From assembly GCA_033060915.1 (NCBI GenBank), contig CM065377.1, positions 36,673,683-36,737,682 of the forward strand: DNA of 64,000 nt. The letters run 5' to 3'. The DNA comes from Euryodendron excelsum (taxonomy: Eukaryota > Streptophyta > Magnoliopsida > Ericales > Pentaphylacaceae). The notes under the pieces are model-generated. The model was not told where the DNA came from. It worked only from the letters and a program-made list of their open reading frames with translations, and did not search any database. Positions 13,227 through 26,155 of this stretch are shown one piece after another. A program made the position numbers and the translations under genes. The first letter of the stretch is position 1. Every line of letters begins with the position of its first letter.

Positions 13227-14041
13227 TGTTTGGAAGAGGGGGGTAGCGGGAGTGAAGGAAAGAAAAAGAGAAAGGGAATAGAAATTTCTTTTTTGTTGTT
13301 TGATTCTATCTAAAAGAGAGAGGAAACAAAAAAGGTAAAAATTTTTTTAAACGACTCTATTTCTTTCTCGTCTTTCTTTGCTCTTTCAAATGGGAAAGAA
13401 ATTTTTTTTTTTTTTTCTTCTCTTTCCTTTTCTCTCCAAATTTCAAGCAGGCTATTTGGAACTAGGTGGAAGAAAAGGAAAGGAAGAAATAATAACTAAA
13501 GCTATGCTTGATACCTATCTCAATTTCGTTTTTTGTGTTTAGAAAACTAAAAAATTTAGGAACTGCTTATTTTTCTTGTTCTTGAAAATAAAAATATGAG
13601 ACCATTAAAAACACCATCGCTTTCATACGTTTTCATTTTTGTTTGAAAACGATTTTGAAAACTCAAAAAGTATTTTTTTAATGATTTCTAAAACTAAGAT
13701 GTTTTATAAAAAAAATTTCAAAAACAAATTTCGGAACCAGCTTACCAAACGTGATTTCAACAAAAATAGTTTTTAAAATCAATCTATCAAATGTAATTCC
13801 GTTAAATTTCAAAAAACGAAAATAGAAAATAAAAACCGAAACTATAACCAACGAAGCCTGAAATTTTTCATTTCCCTGTTTATTCTACCTAGAAGGAAAA
13901 AGAAAAAAAAAAAAACAATCTCTCTCTCTCTATCTCTCTTCATTACATTTTCTTTACAAAACTAAAAAGGTAAGAAAAATTAACTTTTCATTCTTTTTTC
14001 TTTTGGTTCCCTTCCTTTTTGCTCAAGTTTCAAACATGCTA
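13227..14041. mobile_element. Cluster of nested MITE-like inverted repeats
   Basis: Three imperfect inverted-repeat units can be seen. The first (about 13227-13456) starts AGCCTGTTTGGAAG, and its right end in reverse complement reads TAGCCTGCTTGAAA. The second (about 13447-14041) starts GGCTATTTGGAAC and ends with the reverse complement of AGCATGTTTGAAAC. It contains a third (about 13495-13862) with GCTATGCTTGATA facing the reverse complement of GGCTTCGTTGGTTA. Interiors are purine or pyrimidine rich. Target duplications were not convincing. The cluster lies about 1.3-2.1 kb upstream of the trihelix ATG. Confidence 0.4.
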
Positions 14042-15305
14042 TAAATGCTTGAAGGGCTGCTCAGGCTTGGTGGCACATCTTTCCAATAGATGCCAAGGAG
14101 CAAAGTCAAGTAAATAGAAATACTACTATACATAAATTAATTTCTCAATCTAGTTTTACACTTTTAACCATAAGAAAATGAGACTTACACTAATAAATAG
14201 ATGTGAAATTCATTCACTTGTGTTTAATAATGAGAATAGATTTAGAAATTAATTTATGTGTGGAATCTTCCTATCAAAAATACCTTGGAGTCCATTATGT
14301 AGGGATTTTTCACTTCTAATTTATGATAACGTCCCATGTCCCGCATTTTAGTGTCACTTGTTTGAATAAAATTAACACTATGGATCAAAATTAAACTCTT
14401 TAATTGTTGGGCAGCCAGCCTTGCATCTTTGCTTATATTACCTCTTTAGCAATGAGATTGATCAGTTGTAATGGAGGTGAGTGAATAAATCTTCACCATT
14501 TCAATGGTCACTACGCAAAGAGTAATGCTATATAATCAAATAACCTATATAGTATTGTTGTACATAATGATAAGGTTAATTGAGAGCCTCTTACTTTTAA
14601 AACAAAATACTCATATGATGCACTTAATTACAAAAAGTGTAATGCTATACAACCAAAAACTAATACAAAATTTAGTATGTAATTTATGTACATGTATCAT
14701 AAATTTTTTGGGCATGGTCCTCCTAATTATTGCTATGTTTTGATCTTAAATTTGTCTAAGAAGAAAAATAAAAGAGAAATTAAATTACATATGCTTATAC
14801 AACCATAAAAAATGTATATATGAATAATTTTTTTTAACTGGTGTCTATTTATTTTCTTCTCATTTTTTCAACCTAACTAAAAATAAATAAATAGATTCAG
14901 CTTCTTGCACGCCATTTTCCTTTTCTAATGTTTGCATTTTCTTTTACAAATTCAAGATGTAAGCATATACAGCATGAAGGAATCGAATTTTATCTCCTAA
15001 TTATCTTTCCCATTCTGTAAAAGATTTATCATGAAACATGCTCAGCATTGTAGATGATTGCCTTTTGGTTCTGTCTAAAACATGTCTTTTCCTAGTCATC
15101 ATATCTTCCACGGCTTCAAAGTGATTTTTGAACGAAAAGCTTTTCAGAATATACATCATCGTCGTCATTGACTATAAATCCAAACTGTGCAACTTAAACA
15201 CAAAGATTAATCATTAGTGAACTAACAAATTTCTGCATGCATGTTAGTTTATATTGACACTACGGCAAGGCTTCAAAAGTTGAGGGTCGAGCCCTCTTGA
15301 TCAGC
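14042..15305. other. Intergenic DNA, nothing recognised
   Basis: AT-rich sequence between the MITE cluster and the first inverted giant-LTR fragment. The open frame at 14504-14743 is short, has no recognisable domain and is not called. Confidence 0.55.
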
Positions 15306-15961
15306 TGTCGCGCTTTGGCTTTCGACCAAGCATTCTGGACTCAGAAAAAGCGTGTTATTCTTTTTATTAAAACTTATCTTAAAAAAAATAAGTGCGATGA
15401 GAGTTTAAATTTGAATACGGGCATTTTAGAAAAAGTTTAGAGTTACCACCTAACATAATTAAAAATGTGTTAGGTCACCTAAAACTAAGTATAATTCAAA
15501 AACTAAATTTAGATTTTTTAAAAATACCTTCTTAAAAAGGTTTTGGAAAGTAACGCATTTAGCAATCTTTTGAAAACGTTTTAAAGCTCTTTTGAAAATG
15601 TGACTCTAAATTAGTCTTTGAAATTAGAAATTTATGGTCCGGAGTTTGATTACGTGTATGGAATACATTCTAAGATCATCACCCTATCCCGCTCTTTCGG
15701 TATCTACAAGTCTAATCACCCTTAACTCACTCACTTAATCTATGGTTACTTAATATTCACTTATAAATTTTTTAAAATCGGGGTTGGTCATCATTTTTTG
15801 GATGAATGATGCATGATGCATATTTTTTTAAAGAACTTTTGAAAGAATAAGAAATTTTTGAAGTTTGACTTGAGATGGAAAATTTTGAATGAAGAAGAGT
15901 TTTAAAAAAGGACATTTGACTTGAAATAAGTGTTATAACCACACCAATGAATGTTGCCTAT
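15306..15961 (-). mobile_element. Giant-LTR 3'-end fragment, minus strand (first tandem copy)
   Basis: The left edge reads TGTCGCGC, the reverse complement of the family's GCGCGACA terminus. The block with ACCTAACATAATT, ACCTAAAACTAAG and a GATGCATGATGCAT stretch is repeated, with divergence, in the next copy starting at 15962. It ends at TTGCCTA, where the second copy begins. This is a duplication of the terminal ~650 bp of the LTR in reverse orientation. Confidence 0.7.
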
Positions 15962-17621
15962 TGTTGCGCCCCGATTTTTACCAAGCCCTTCTGGCTTGGA
16001 AAAAGGACCGATACTCTCTCTGTTAGAACTTATCCTCCTAAAATGATAAGTGCGACGAGATTTAATTTTAAAATTTTGATTTGAAAGGGTTTTTTAGAAA
16101 ATTTGAAGTCGCCACCTAACATAGTTAGAGATGTACTAAGTCACCTAAAACTAAGTGAAATACAAAGACTAAACTTAGGTTTTTCGAAAATGTTTTGAAA
16201 ATACTTTCTTAAAAAGGTTTTTAGAAAAGAGCCTTTTAGCAACATTTTTTAAAACGTTTTAAAGTCTTTTGAAAATGCGACTGTGAGTTTGGCCTTCGAA
16301 ATAGAAATTTATGGTTCGGGGGTTGGTTATGTGTAGGGAAGATATCCTAAGTTTATCACTCTATCCCGCTCTTTCGATACCTACATGTCTATTCATCTTT
16401 AATTCACTCACTTAAATCACCCGTTACTTAATATTCACTTAACATCTACTTTTAAAGTTTTAAAAACGGAGTTTGGTCATTACATTTGGGATAAATGATG
16501 TATGATACATGCTTTTTTTTTTTAAATATTTTTGAAAGAATAAAAAGTTTTGGAAGCTTGACTTGAGTTAAAAAAAATTTATTGAAGAAGAGTTTTAAAA
16601 AAGGACATTTGACTTGAAATAAAAGTTAGGATCATACCTATTCAAATTGCCTACATCTCTCATTTAGCAAGAATCAAGTTATTCGTAGTTCTTGCAAGAG
16701 CACGATTGGAGATGGACTCATGGAGTCTTGAAAGGTTTTTAAAATAGAAAGTGAAATATTTTTTTAAACTACTCATAGAAGTTTTGGAGTATTTTTTAAA
16801 CCAACTCAAGAGAGTTCAAAATTTTTAAAACAACTCAAGAGAGTTTGAAAGAGTTTTTAAAACAACTCGAGAGAGTTTTGGAATATTTTTTAAAATAGGT
16901 AAAAGCTCTTTTGAACTTGTTTTTAAACCATTTTTATATACCTCATAAAAGGTATATTGAATATCTCATCATCTTGGAGGATTTAGTTATTGAGAAACTA
17001 AACTCATTTAAGGTTATGAATTTTGGAAAGCACCTGTTAGAAAAATGGGTTAGAAACTTCCTTTAGGATTTTGAAAACTCTTAGGGTTAGGAAACCCTAG
17101 ATGAATATCTCACTTTTGTTTGAACAACCTTAACCATGGAGGGAATAAGGTTGTTCCAAAAAGATGATCTTTGGAAATCATCTTAGAAAAAGATTTTTGA
17201 AAACATTGAGGGTATTTGATCCTAATATGAACCTTGAAGGTTTCATTCAATGTATCACTTTCCCTTAGAAACCCTAATCATAAGAGGGTTAGGATTAACT
17301 TACGGTTACGAGTTTTTGAAAAACAATTTGAAAAACAACTTTTGAAATTGGTAAATGTCTAGCTATTTTTTTTTTAAGACAATTTTGAGAGAGCTCTTGA
17401 AACATTTTGGAAGAAGAATAGAAGCATTTGAAAAGATTTTAGAATTATAATATTTAAAAATTCAAGAGAGTAGAATGTTTTTGGAAACTAAATTTTGAAA
17501 GATCACATGAACTTTGAAAAGTGGTTTAAAATGGGATTGGAATGAGAGACTTCAAGCTAACAAACCTTGGCTAAGGCAACTAGGGTTAAGATGACTTGGG
17601 GTTATGTTAACCTATGATTAG
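15962..17621 (-). mobile_element. Giant-LTR 3'-half fragment, minus strand (second tandem copy)
   Basis: It begins TGTTGCGCCCC, the reverse complement of the family 3' terminus, and follows the reverse complement of 21175-22934 through to CCTATGATTAG. It includes the reverse complement of the conserved block with GATACGTAGGCA (near 16648-16696). It lacks the U3 half. A complete plus-strand LTR starts immediately afterwards at 17622, so the two form a head-to-head arrangement with inverted arms about 3.6 kb apart. Confidence 0.7.
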
Positions 17622-20600
17622 TGTAAGCATTCCATTTTTGTCCGCTCATCAATCTCCAGTCCAAACCAATCCTCCAGTAAAACGTCACAATACTATGAAG
17701 TCCAAACAGGCTTTTCAAAACTCCAGTCAAGTCAAAACAATCGCTTACAGGACTCGAGGATCCCACTGAATCAAAAACAATCAAAATGCCTTTTGACACT
17801 CTAGGTAGCTTTTCGACGCCATATGGTCTCCGAAACTAACGACACAGACAGGGAGCTTTCCAAGACCGAGCAGTCTCCGAAACCAATACCACAAATAAGT
17901 AGCTTTTCGAGACCGAGTGGTCTCTGAAACCAACGCCAAACCTTAAAAGGTTCACTTTTGGTGCCCACTAACCTGTCAATGTAGAATGTCCGTTATGCCC
18001 TTAGGTATCAGGTTGCTTCCCAAGATCAGACAATCTCCAAAACTAGCGCCAAAGTGGCAGAGACACTCACAAACCATTAAGCCGCCATAATGGCGAGAAA
18101 TTACTCACAAATAGGTCAACACGGGTACACCGTAAACAACCTAGTGTCACGGGATCGAACATGCCTCTTAGCTGTGGCACATTTACCAAAAGACAAGATA
18201 ACTTTGGAAACCAACTATTCATAACTGTTGGAGTGACAGAAATACTCATAAACCTAGATCAACACCAGCGCCTGATAGCCCAACACGGTGAAAAATGACC
18301 AACCCGGCACATCTTCAAGAAAGAACTAAGTCCTCAAGAAGGTAAGTCCATCTTTCCAGGACTGTCCTCGGATAGTCTAGCATGTTTAATATGCCATTCT
18401 AGTAGACTCCAAACCCGTTCTAGTGATACCTAGTTAAAATAACCATTTTGTCCTCGAGGGCTTCAGCATGTCTTCGAAAAAATACTAAATCCTTAAGACG
18501 GTAAGTCCACCATTCTAGGACTATCCCCGAATAGTCCGGCATGCTCAATATGGCATTACAGTCGACACTAGACCCATTCCAGTGATACTCAGTCAAAATG
18601 ACCATTTTGCCCCCGAGCACTTCGGGGCCTCTTTCAAGAAAATACTGAATCCTCAAGACAAGAAGTCCACCTTTCTAGGGTTGTCCTCGAAAAATTTGAC
18701 ATTCTCAAAATGCCATTCTAGTCCATCCTAACCTCATTTTGACAAGTTCTGATCAAAATGATCGTTTTGCCCCTAGTGACTTGGGCACCCTTTCCAATCA
18801 CACAAGTACTGGGAATCAAACCGGCATCCACTAAGATTCTCCAAAAAGGATCCCTATCCCTTTCCAAGGGAGTTCATTGACTTGAAACCCCTTAGGTTAA
18901 TAAAAGCTTCACAAAGCATATCACAGATGTTCCGCCAAAATTGATTTTTCCTTCACTTCCTTAACTAAAACACACCGTTAAACGACTCAAGAAATACGTA
19001 AATTAGGGAATTCTCTGAAGCTTTTTTGGAGGACTTTCCATCGGTATGGTTCGATCAGGATGATCGCTTCCTAAGGCCCCCATTTGCATGGAAAATCGAT
19101 GGAGCGTGTCACAAATGCTCCTATAGCTTATTTTGAAGCACACTTCTTGAGGGAACATCTCTATCATCCAAAATCATGCAAGGCTCCCTGAGGGCACTAC
19201 ATTCAAGAAAAACTGTAGAGGAACGTTGTGAACGTGACCAATTCCTCAAATCTTTTTCGAATGGCATGAATATCGATGCAAAGTTAGCATAAAAGTTCCC
19301 AACGGCAGAGCATGTACTGCATGTGCTCAAATCTTAATCAAATCGGACAAAACTTGTCTTGCAGTCCAAGCTGGGGTAGTACAAGGATGCCTTGTGGCAT
19401 CTTGTGAGTGGAAGGCCTATGGGGCATGTAACACATGCACCTAGCTTAATTTTGGCAAGGCACATGTAGGGACATACTCCACCCTCATTTTTTTTACCCA
19501 TAAATATCAAGGCACCTGCCAGTGTATTTCAAAGATGAAACTAGTGAGCAAACTCTGCCAAATCAATACAGAACCTTTGAAATTCAATACAAGTCTCCAA
19601 AACCAACGAATCAAGAGTTCAAGAAGCCTTGACAACCATGTCATCCATTGAAGACTCAAGCTATAATGGATTGAAGACCAAAGTAAAACTCCATTTAAGA
19701 TTAAGCTCTTCCCATTCCTTTCGTCTCCCTCCTCGCTCACTTTAGTTATTCTTTCATTTTAAACTCCATCTTCTACCCTATCTTCTTGCATGTTTGAACA
19801 AGAGAGCTTCATGGTCATGCCTCAATGAATGCTTGTCCCTGTCAGGGGACCTCTTATAAGCTTAATTGGGGATAGTATGGCCATTGGACCTCCTTGCAAC
19901 TTGGTGTGGCCTTAAACCTTATATGATTCATGACCCCCTAGCATTATGATGGTTATAATGTTCATGTATTGCTTGTGATGGTCTTGTTGTCATGTTTAAA
20001 TCCTTTCTCAAATCCATAACTGGTTCGATTTTCAAGAGTTCTACAAAGTTCATCCTCAAATGATTTTCAAAAAATTCCTCTAAATTGGAGTTTCTTGAAG
20101 TTTAAGCCAAAAACTCTGGTTTTCCAAGCCTTAGGAAGTTTTTCCCTAACCCTAATCTCTACCTTGCATTGATGTGGCTCTTTTGTGTTTTGCATAAAAA
20201 TGGTTTCGAAACTATTTTCTCTAAAAGGGGTTTTGAATGCCTTCAAAAGTCTTCAAAACAACCCTGCTTAAGGGTGGTTTTCAAAATCTTTATTCTCTTA
20301 AGTTCTCATTAAATTAGTTTTCAAAAACTACCTACTTCTATATTGATTTTTAAAGTTTTGTTCTCTTGAGTTTGAGGTTGGAATGGTCCTAATGGAACCC
20401 TCTCTTAAGTGGTTTTTCCCAAATCAACCATATGAACCCTTGCTGATTAGAGTGGTTTTAATACCCTAAAAGTGGTTTTTCAAAACAACTCACTCTAAAG
20501 GAGGTTTTCAAAATATACACTCTCTTGAGTTTTACAAAAAATGATTTTCTAAACTACTTATTCTACATTGGTTTTCAAAGTTTTACTCTCTTCATTTTCA

Positions 20601-22934
20601 AAGTTTTACTCTTTGAGTTTGTAGTTGGAATGGTCCCAATGAAACCTCTCTTGAGTGGTTTCCAAGTATCAACCATATGAATCCAACACTTGCTTGAGTA
20701 ATTTTAATAAAATGGTTTTGCAAAACTCACAACTCCTTTGGGTTGATTTTTCAAAAGGTTTTACATCAAATGATATTTTTCTAGGCATTACTTCAAAATT
20801 TTCACATGAAATGATGAAATTTTTCACATAAAATGATAAGGTGTTTTACATAAAATCATAGTTTTCAAGATACCCTTTCAAGTTTATGTATAAAACCACG
20901 TTTCCATGGCTCTTCAGAACCACTAGGACCAAAACCCTAGCTCAAAACCACTAGCACCAAAACCCTAATTCAAAAAAACTTTTTCACCTTTCCAAAACCC
21001 TAGGTTAACCTAACCCTAGTTGGCTAACCCTAGTACATCTCCAAACCCTAGGTTAACCTACCTTAGTTGTTCAATCCTAAGTCAACATAACCCAAGTTAG
21101 TTAATCCTAGATCAACCTAACCTCAATTGTTCAATCCTAGGTTAACCTAACCCTAGTTAGCTAACCTTAGATCACCCTAATCATAGGTTAACCTAATCCT
21201 AGTTAGTTAATCCTAGGTCATCCTAACCCTAGTTAACTTAACCAAGGTTAGTTGGCTTCAAGCTCCAATTCCAACCCCTTTTCAAAATAATCTTCAATTC
21301 AAAAGACTTTTCAAGACTTGTTTTAAAAAATATTCTACTATTCCAAGCTTTCAAAAATCATGACATAAGCCTTTTCAAATGCTTCCATACCTCTTTCCAA
21401 AATGCTTTCAAGAGCTCTCTTAAACTTGTCTTGACTAAAATGTCTAGATACTTAACATTTTCAAAAACTATTTTCAAAATGTTTTCAATAACTCATAACT
21501 CTAAGGTGATCCTAGCTCTCTCATGGTTAGGGTTTCCAAGAAAAAGTGATAAATCAAATGAAACCTTCAAATGTTCATAGTAAGGTTCTAAACCCTAAGT
21601 GTTTTCCAATATCTTTTTTAAAAATGATTTTCAAAAGTCACACGCTCAAGCCAATCATAATCATTCAAATGATTATGGTTTCCTACGGAAGGTGAGATAT
21701 CAAGTAAAGGTTCTATAACCCTAAATGCTTTCAAAACCCTATGGGAAGTTTTTAGCCCATTTTCTAAACATATTTTCAAAATTCACAATCTTAACGGAAT
21801 TTGGCTTCTCCAGAGCTAACCTCTTAAAGGTGATAAGATATTCAACATATTTTTCTTAAGGTGTTTTCCAAAACTTTTAAAGACAGGTCCACAAGAACTT
21901 TTACCTTGTTCCAATCCAAACTCTATTTTCAAAAATTCCTACTCACGTCTTTCCAAAACTTTCTTGAGTTGTTTCAAAAACACAACTCAAAAACATTCCA
22001 AAACTCTCTTGTGTTGTTTCAAAAACATTACAAAACTCTCTTGAGTTGCTTTAAAAAACACTTCAAAACATCTCAAGTCCTATTTTAAAAGCACTTTCAA
22101 AATTCTCCAAGTCCAAGTACAAGTCAAAACCCTCTTAAGTTCAAGTTTCAAAAACCTTTCAAGACTCCATGAGTCTATTTTCAAAATTGTGCTCTTGCAC
22201 GAACTATGAATGACCTGATTCTCGCTAAATAAGATACGTAGGCAACCTTCATAAGTGCGGTCATAATCCTTATTTCAAATCAAATTCCATTTTCAAAACT
22301 CTTCTTCAATTAAAATTTTCTATTTGAATTCAAACTTCAAAAACTTCTTATTCTTTCAAAAGCATCTTTTAAAAATCAAGTTTCAAAACTCCTTCCAAAT
22401 CTTTCAATAGTCCTTCCAAAATGTGCATTATTTATTATTCATCCAAAAAATAATGACCAAACCCCTTTTTCAAAACTTCAGTAAGTGGATACAAAGTGTA
22501 TATTTAGTAACCGGTGATTTAATTGAATGAATTAAGAGTAAATAGGCATATAAGTACCAAAAGGGCGGGGTAGGATGATGATCTTAGGATATCTTCCCTA
22601 CATATAACCAACCTCCGGACCCTATAACTGGAGTCACATTTTCAAAAGGCTACTAACAACCTCTTTTCTAAAAACCTTCTTAAAAAGGTTATTTTTAAGG
22701 TATTTTCGAAAAACCTAAGTTTAGTCTTCGGATTACACTTAGTTTTAGGTGACCGGGCACATTTTTAACTATGTTAGGTGGTGACTCCAAACATTTTTAA
22801 AAAGCTTTTAATCAAATCAATTTTCAAAATTAAACCTTTGTCGCACTTGTTCTTTTAGGAGGATAGGTTATAACAATATAATACCATGTTTTTTCTCGAG
22901 CCAAGAGGGGTTGGCAAAAAATTAGGGCGCGACA
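17622..22934 (+). mobile_element. Complete giant LTR, 5.3 kb, probably solo
   Basis: It starts TGTAAGCATTCC and ends GGGCGCGACA. The flanking pentamers are ATTAG (17617-17621) and ACTAG (22935-22939), a one-mismatch target duplication, and no primer-binding site follows the right end. I therefore favour a solo LTR, although a 5' LTR of a decayed element remains possible. Orientation follows a TATA-like box (CATAAATAT, about 19499-19507). Internal landmarks in order are the hairpin array (17800-18050), three ~170-bp repeats around TCAAAATGA(T/C)C (18300-18780), GGAGCG palindromes (18913, 19101 and about 19305), an AACCCTAG-rich tract (about 20930-21250) and the GATACGTAGGCA block (22201-22250). 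It has no coding capacity. Confidence 0.75.
20930..21250 (+). repeat. Degenerate AACCCTAGGTTAACC tandem tract in LTR
   Basis: Alternating CCCTAGGTTAACCTAA and CCCTAGTT(G/A)(G/A)CTAA units of about 25 bp repeat here. The same position in the solo LTR 40089-44698 carries a more regular version. The unit is not the plant telomere heptamer. Confidence 0.75.
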
Positions 22935-23294
22935 ACTAGTGTCTCTGCTAGTGATTACTTAGAAGGTTAGGCTATTAGCATGTCTCTTCACCGTTCACTC
23001 ACCCAGAATCTCTGGTTACTTTGTCGAGTTTTATTCGCTTGTCAAACTATTCAAAACAATTAGGTGTTCAAAAGTTTTCAAAAATCATAAGTTTATAAAA
23101 AGCAAACATTATTTTTGAAAACTTTTTAAAGTATTCAAAGTTTCCAAAAGTGTCATCACTTGCATTTATTATACATGCTCTTGCATAGACTTTTACATTC
23201 ATACTCTTGCATTAACTTTTACATTCATACTCTTGCATTGATTTCTATATTCATGCTCTAGCATTGCTTTCTATACTAATGCTCTTGTATTGAT
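22935..23294. other. Flank between giant LTR and CACTA element
   Basis: Non-coding. From about 23165 it contains four to five imperfect ~34-bp repeats built on CATACTCTTGCATTGA and ATGCTCTTGCAT. It is interrupted at 23295 by the CACTA transposon and resumes at 27252. I infer that it belonged to the same background sequence as 27255-31142. Confidence 0.5.
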
Positions 23295-24022
23295 CACTAC
23301 TAAAAATCAGACTTTTTGTGACGGCAACGTGCCGTCGATAAAAGTTCATTAGTTGTTACGAAAGATCTTTTGCGATGGTCGTGCGATAGACGATCAGCGG
23401 TCACAAAAAAGGGGATCGCAAAAGGTTTTTGCAACAGCCTTTTACGACAGCTAGGTTTTTTATGATGGCAAACTAGCCATCCCTAAAGCCCGACACCAAA
23501 ACGGATTTTTTGTGACAAAAAGGGCCATCTCAAATGCCATCGCAAATACTAGTTTTTGCGATAGGAGAAGCCGTCGCAAAAGCACATTTTTATGACAGCT
23601 GTGTAGCCGTCGTAAAAACTCGTGACTTATGTAACTCTTTTGTGACCGTTGTTTGCTGTCGCAAATACTATTCCAGTCGTTGCAAATACCTTGTCTATTT
23701 TTTAAATATATATATTTTTTTAAATTGAATTTTTTATAATTCCTATATACCCTATAATTCCTATAATTCATGTAAATCAATAAATAAATCTCATTGATAA
23801 TATAATTGCATAAATCAATAAATGCACCAAACCATAGATCCAGGCATTGGACCATAAATGCATACATCCAAAATGCAAAAATAATATATAATATATAATA
23901 GCAATCTACATTATCCATACATCCAAAATGCAAAAACATAAAATAAACCAACATCAATACATCAAACTATAAAAACCAGTTTTGTTAATCCAAATTACAC
24001 AAATCCAACATCAATACATCAA

Positions 24023-24497
24023 AAATTATTGAAAGAACTCCTGCCTGGAAGAATCTAATGTTTTCAATAAGGTAGAACACCTTTCTTCTAGTGAGCTACT
24101 TTTACTCTGCAAATTTGTTATCGCACTCATATAATCATCGGCAAGCCTTTTCTTGTCATGTATAGCATCCTCGTACGCTTCAGATATTCAGATTTATACT
24201 TCTCGCTAGCTTCTAATTGCTTGTTAAGCAACCCCATCTTATCTTCAATTGAATGGCATTTCAACAGTAGGGAACTCTTCTCTGATCCAATTTGACCTAT
24301 CTACTTCTTAATGAGATCAAGGACTGGACCTTCCAAACTAGGGAGATTGACAAGTTCAAATAATAATTTAAGATTCAAAATCGCATTATTAAGTAACAAA
24401 TGCTCATACAAACCTGTCTTAAGAAAACTGTCAGTTTCTGCCATTTTTATGGACCATGAGATGATGCCTCGTACTTGGATACCAGATTATCAATAAT
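24023..24497 (-). pseudogene. Captured guanylate-binding-protein gene fragment
   Basis: Two exon-like blocks read on the minus strand match the middle and coiled-coil part of plant guanylate-binding (GBP/dynamin-like GTPase) proteins such as At5g46070, as I recall them. The first (24414-24497) is bordered by AG and GT and encodes LVSKYEASSHGP, a TAA stop, then KWQKL. The second (about 24339-24023) encodes LEGPVLDLIKK, a TAG stop, GQIGSEKSS, then EDKMGLLNKQLEASEK. After a 1-base deletion near 24174 it continues with YEDAIHDKKRLADDY and SSLEERCSTLLKTLDS. Intron sequence is kept between the blocks, so capture was from genomic DNA. The GTPase domain is absent. It is a dead passenger, although transcripts from it could affect the parental gene. 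Confidence 0.72.
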
Positions 24498-26124
24498 CTG
24501 CATAACATACAACCATATCATACTCCAAGGACCAAAAACATGCCAAATCTGTCTATTAACTAATTCTACAAACCCTTTAAATTGTGCCAGAATGACTCTC
24601 TAGCAACGACTAAAGTAAAAGAGAAACTGATGTCAAGGACAAATTAAGGAAAAACTGCATGCGCTTCTAACAGAATCCATTGATGTCAATCCAGCTGTTT
24701 TACCACAACTTGCTATTTAATCTTTCAAAACAGCTATGCTTAAATTGAAGAGCTTGCTACTCTCCAGCAACACAAACCATACTCCCATAAGCATGAACCC
24801 TACTTTGCCTTTTGTTAAACGACTTGTTTTCAATGGGAGTCCACCAATCAGCTAAAGAATGCTTGATATTAAAACTTCTGACACTAAAAAGAAATATGTT
24901 CCCTTTTAATTTCACATATTACTGGCAAATTAATATTCCATACAAAGTACTTTAAATTTTAATGTACTTTAAAATCAGAATACTAGGACTAAAAAAAGTA
25001 ATGAAAAAAAAAGATATCTTCTTCCAATTGCAAGAAAAACATTAATTAAAGACACGATTGACAAAAGTAACCCGAATGGGAATTAATGTCTTCTTTCACT
25101 TCAGTTATTCGATAAAATTATCAACCCTATATACTCCTAAAATTATCAACCCTATCAATCTCCATCACAAGTCCCAGCTACCCTTCCTTTTTATGCACAA
25201 TGCACTATAATCCTAGAACATACTTTTACTGGTAAACCAAAAAAATGAGAAGAAACCACAAAATAAATAAACCAGGGAGTAATAATAATTATCTAAAGCA
25301 AGAAATGAGTAATAACTTGCTTTTGAAGAAATTTTAAAGAAAAGAAATACGGATCAAAAAAATATTTTCAATAGCAAAAACGTAAAAGAAAACTCACAAA
25401 CCTAGAAGGGCAACAGTTGAGAGAAGGACAAAGCAAGATATCTCAAGTGATTGCTCTTAGCAATCCTGAATTTGCCACTTTTTAACATCCCTTTGAAAAG
25501 CAGATATCTCATTGCTTCTTGCCTCAAAGCATAACTACATGAAGATGTAGAAACCATAATAAGAACATAGGTTTGCAACTATCATATTTTGTTGTTACCT
25601 TGATAAGGCAATAAAATGGAATTCCCAATATATGATTTAGTTAGCTTAATATTTTGAGAAATTGGATAAAACGTGAAGGGTACAAAAGCTCTTCAATCAC
25701 ATTATGTCAAAAAAGTTAGAAGCACTAAGAAACTTCTCAAATAAGAAACTGAAAGCAATATTATAAAACAATTCAGATAAGCCTGTATTACTACGCAGCT
25801 GCTTCCAAACCAACACAAAAAAAAAAAAAAAAACAAAAAAAAAAAAAGACACACAAGGAAACAAAAAAGCCACAAAATCAAATATGAAACAGAAATCTAA
25901 CAAAAGACAGCAAGAATACCACATCAATTAAACAACTAAAAAACATACAAATAGTAAACAAGAATCAAATAAACAAACAGGAATAGCATATTCCGTACTA
26001 TTTGCTAATTAAAGAAAACTCAGCAAAATATCATAATAGAGTTACATTAAAGGAGCACAACACTCTCTATAGCACTAGAAATTTTGAACAAAGCAAGTTG
26101 ATTGAAACAAACTAAGCATTAAAT

Positions 26125-26155
<31 letters not shown>

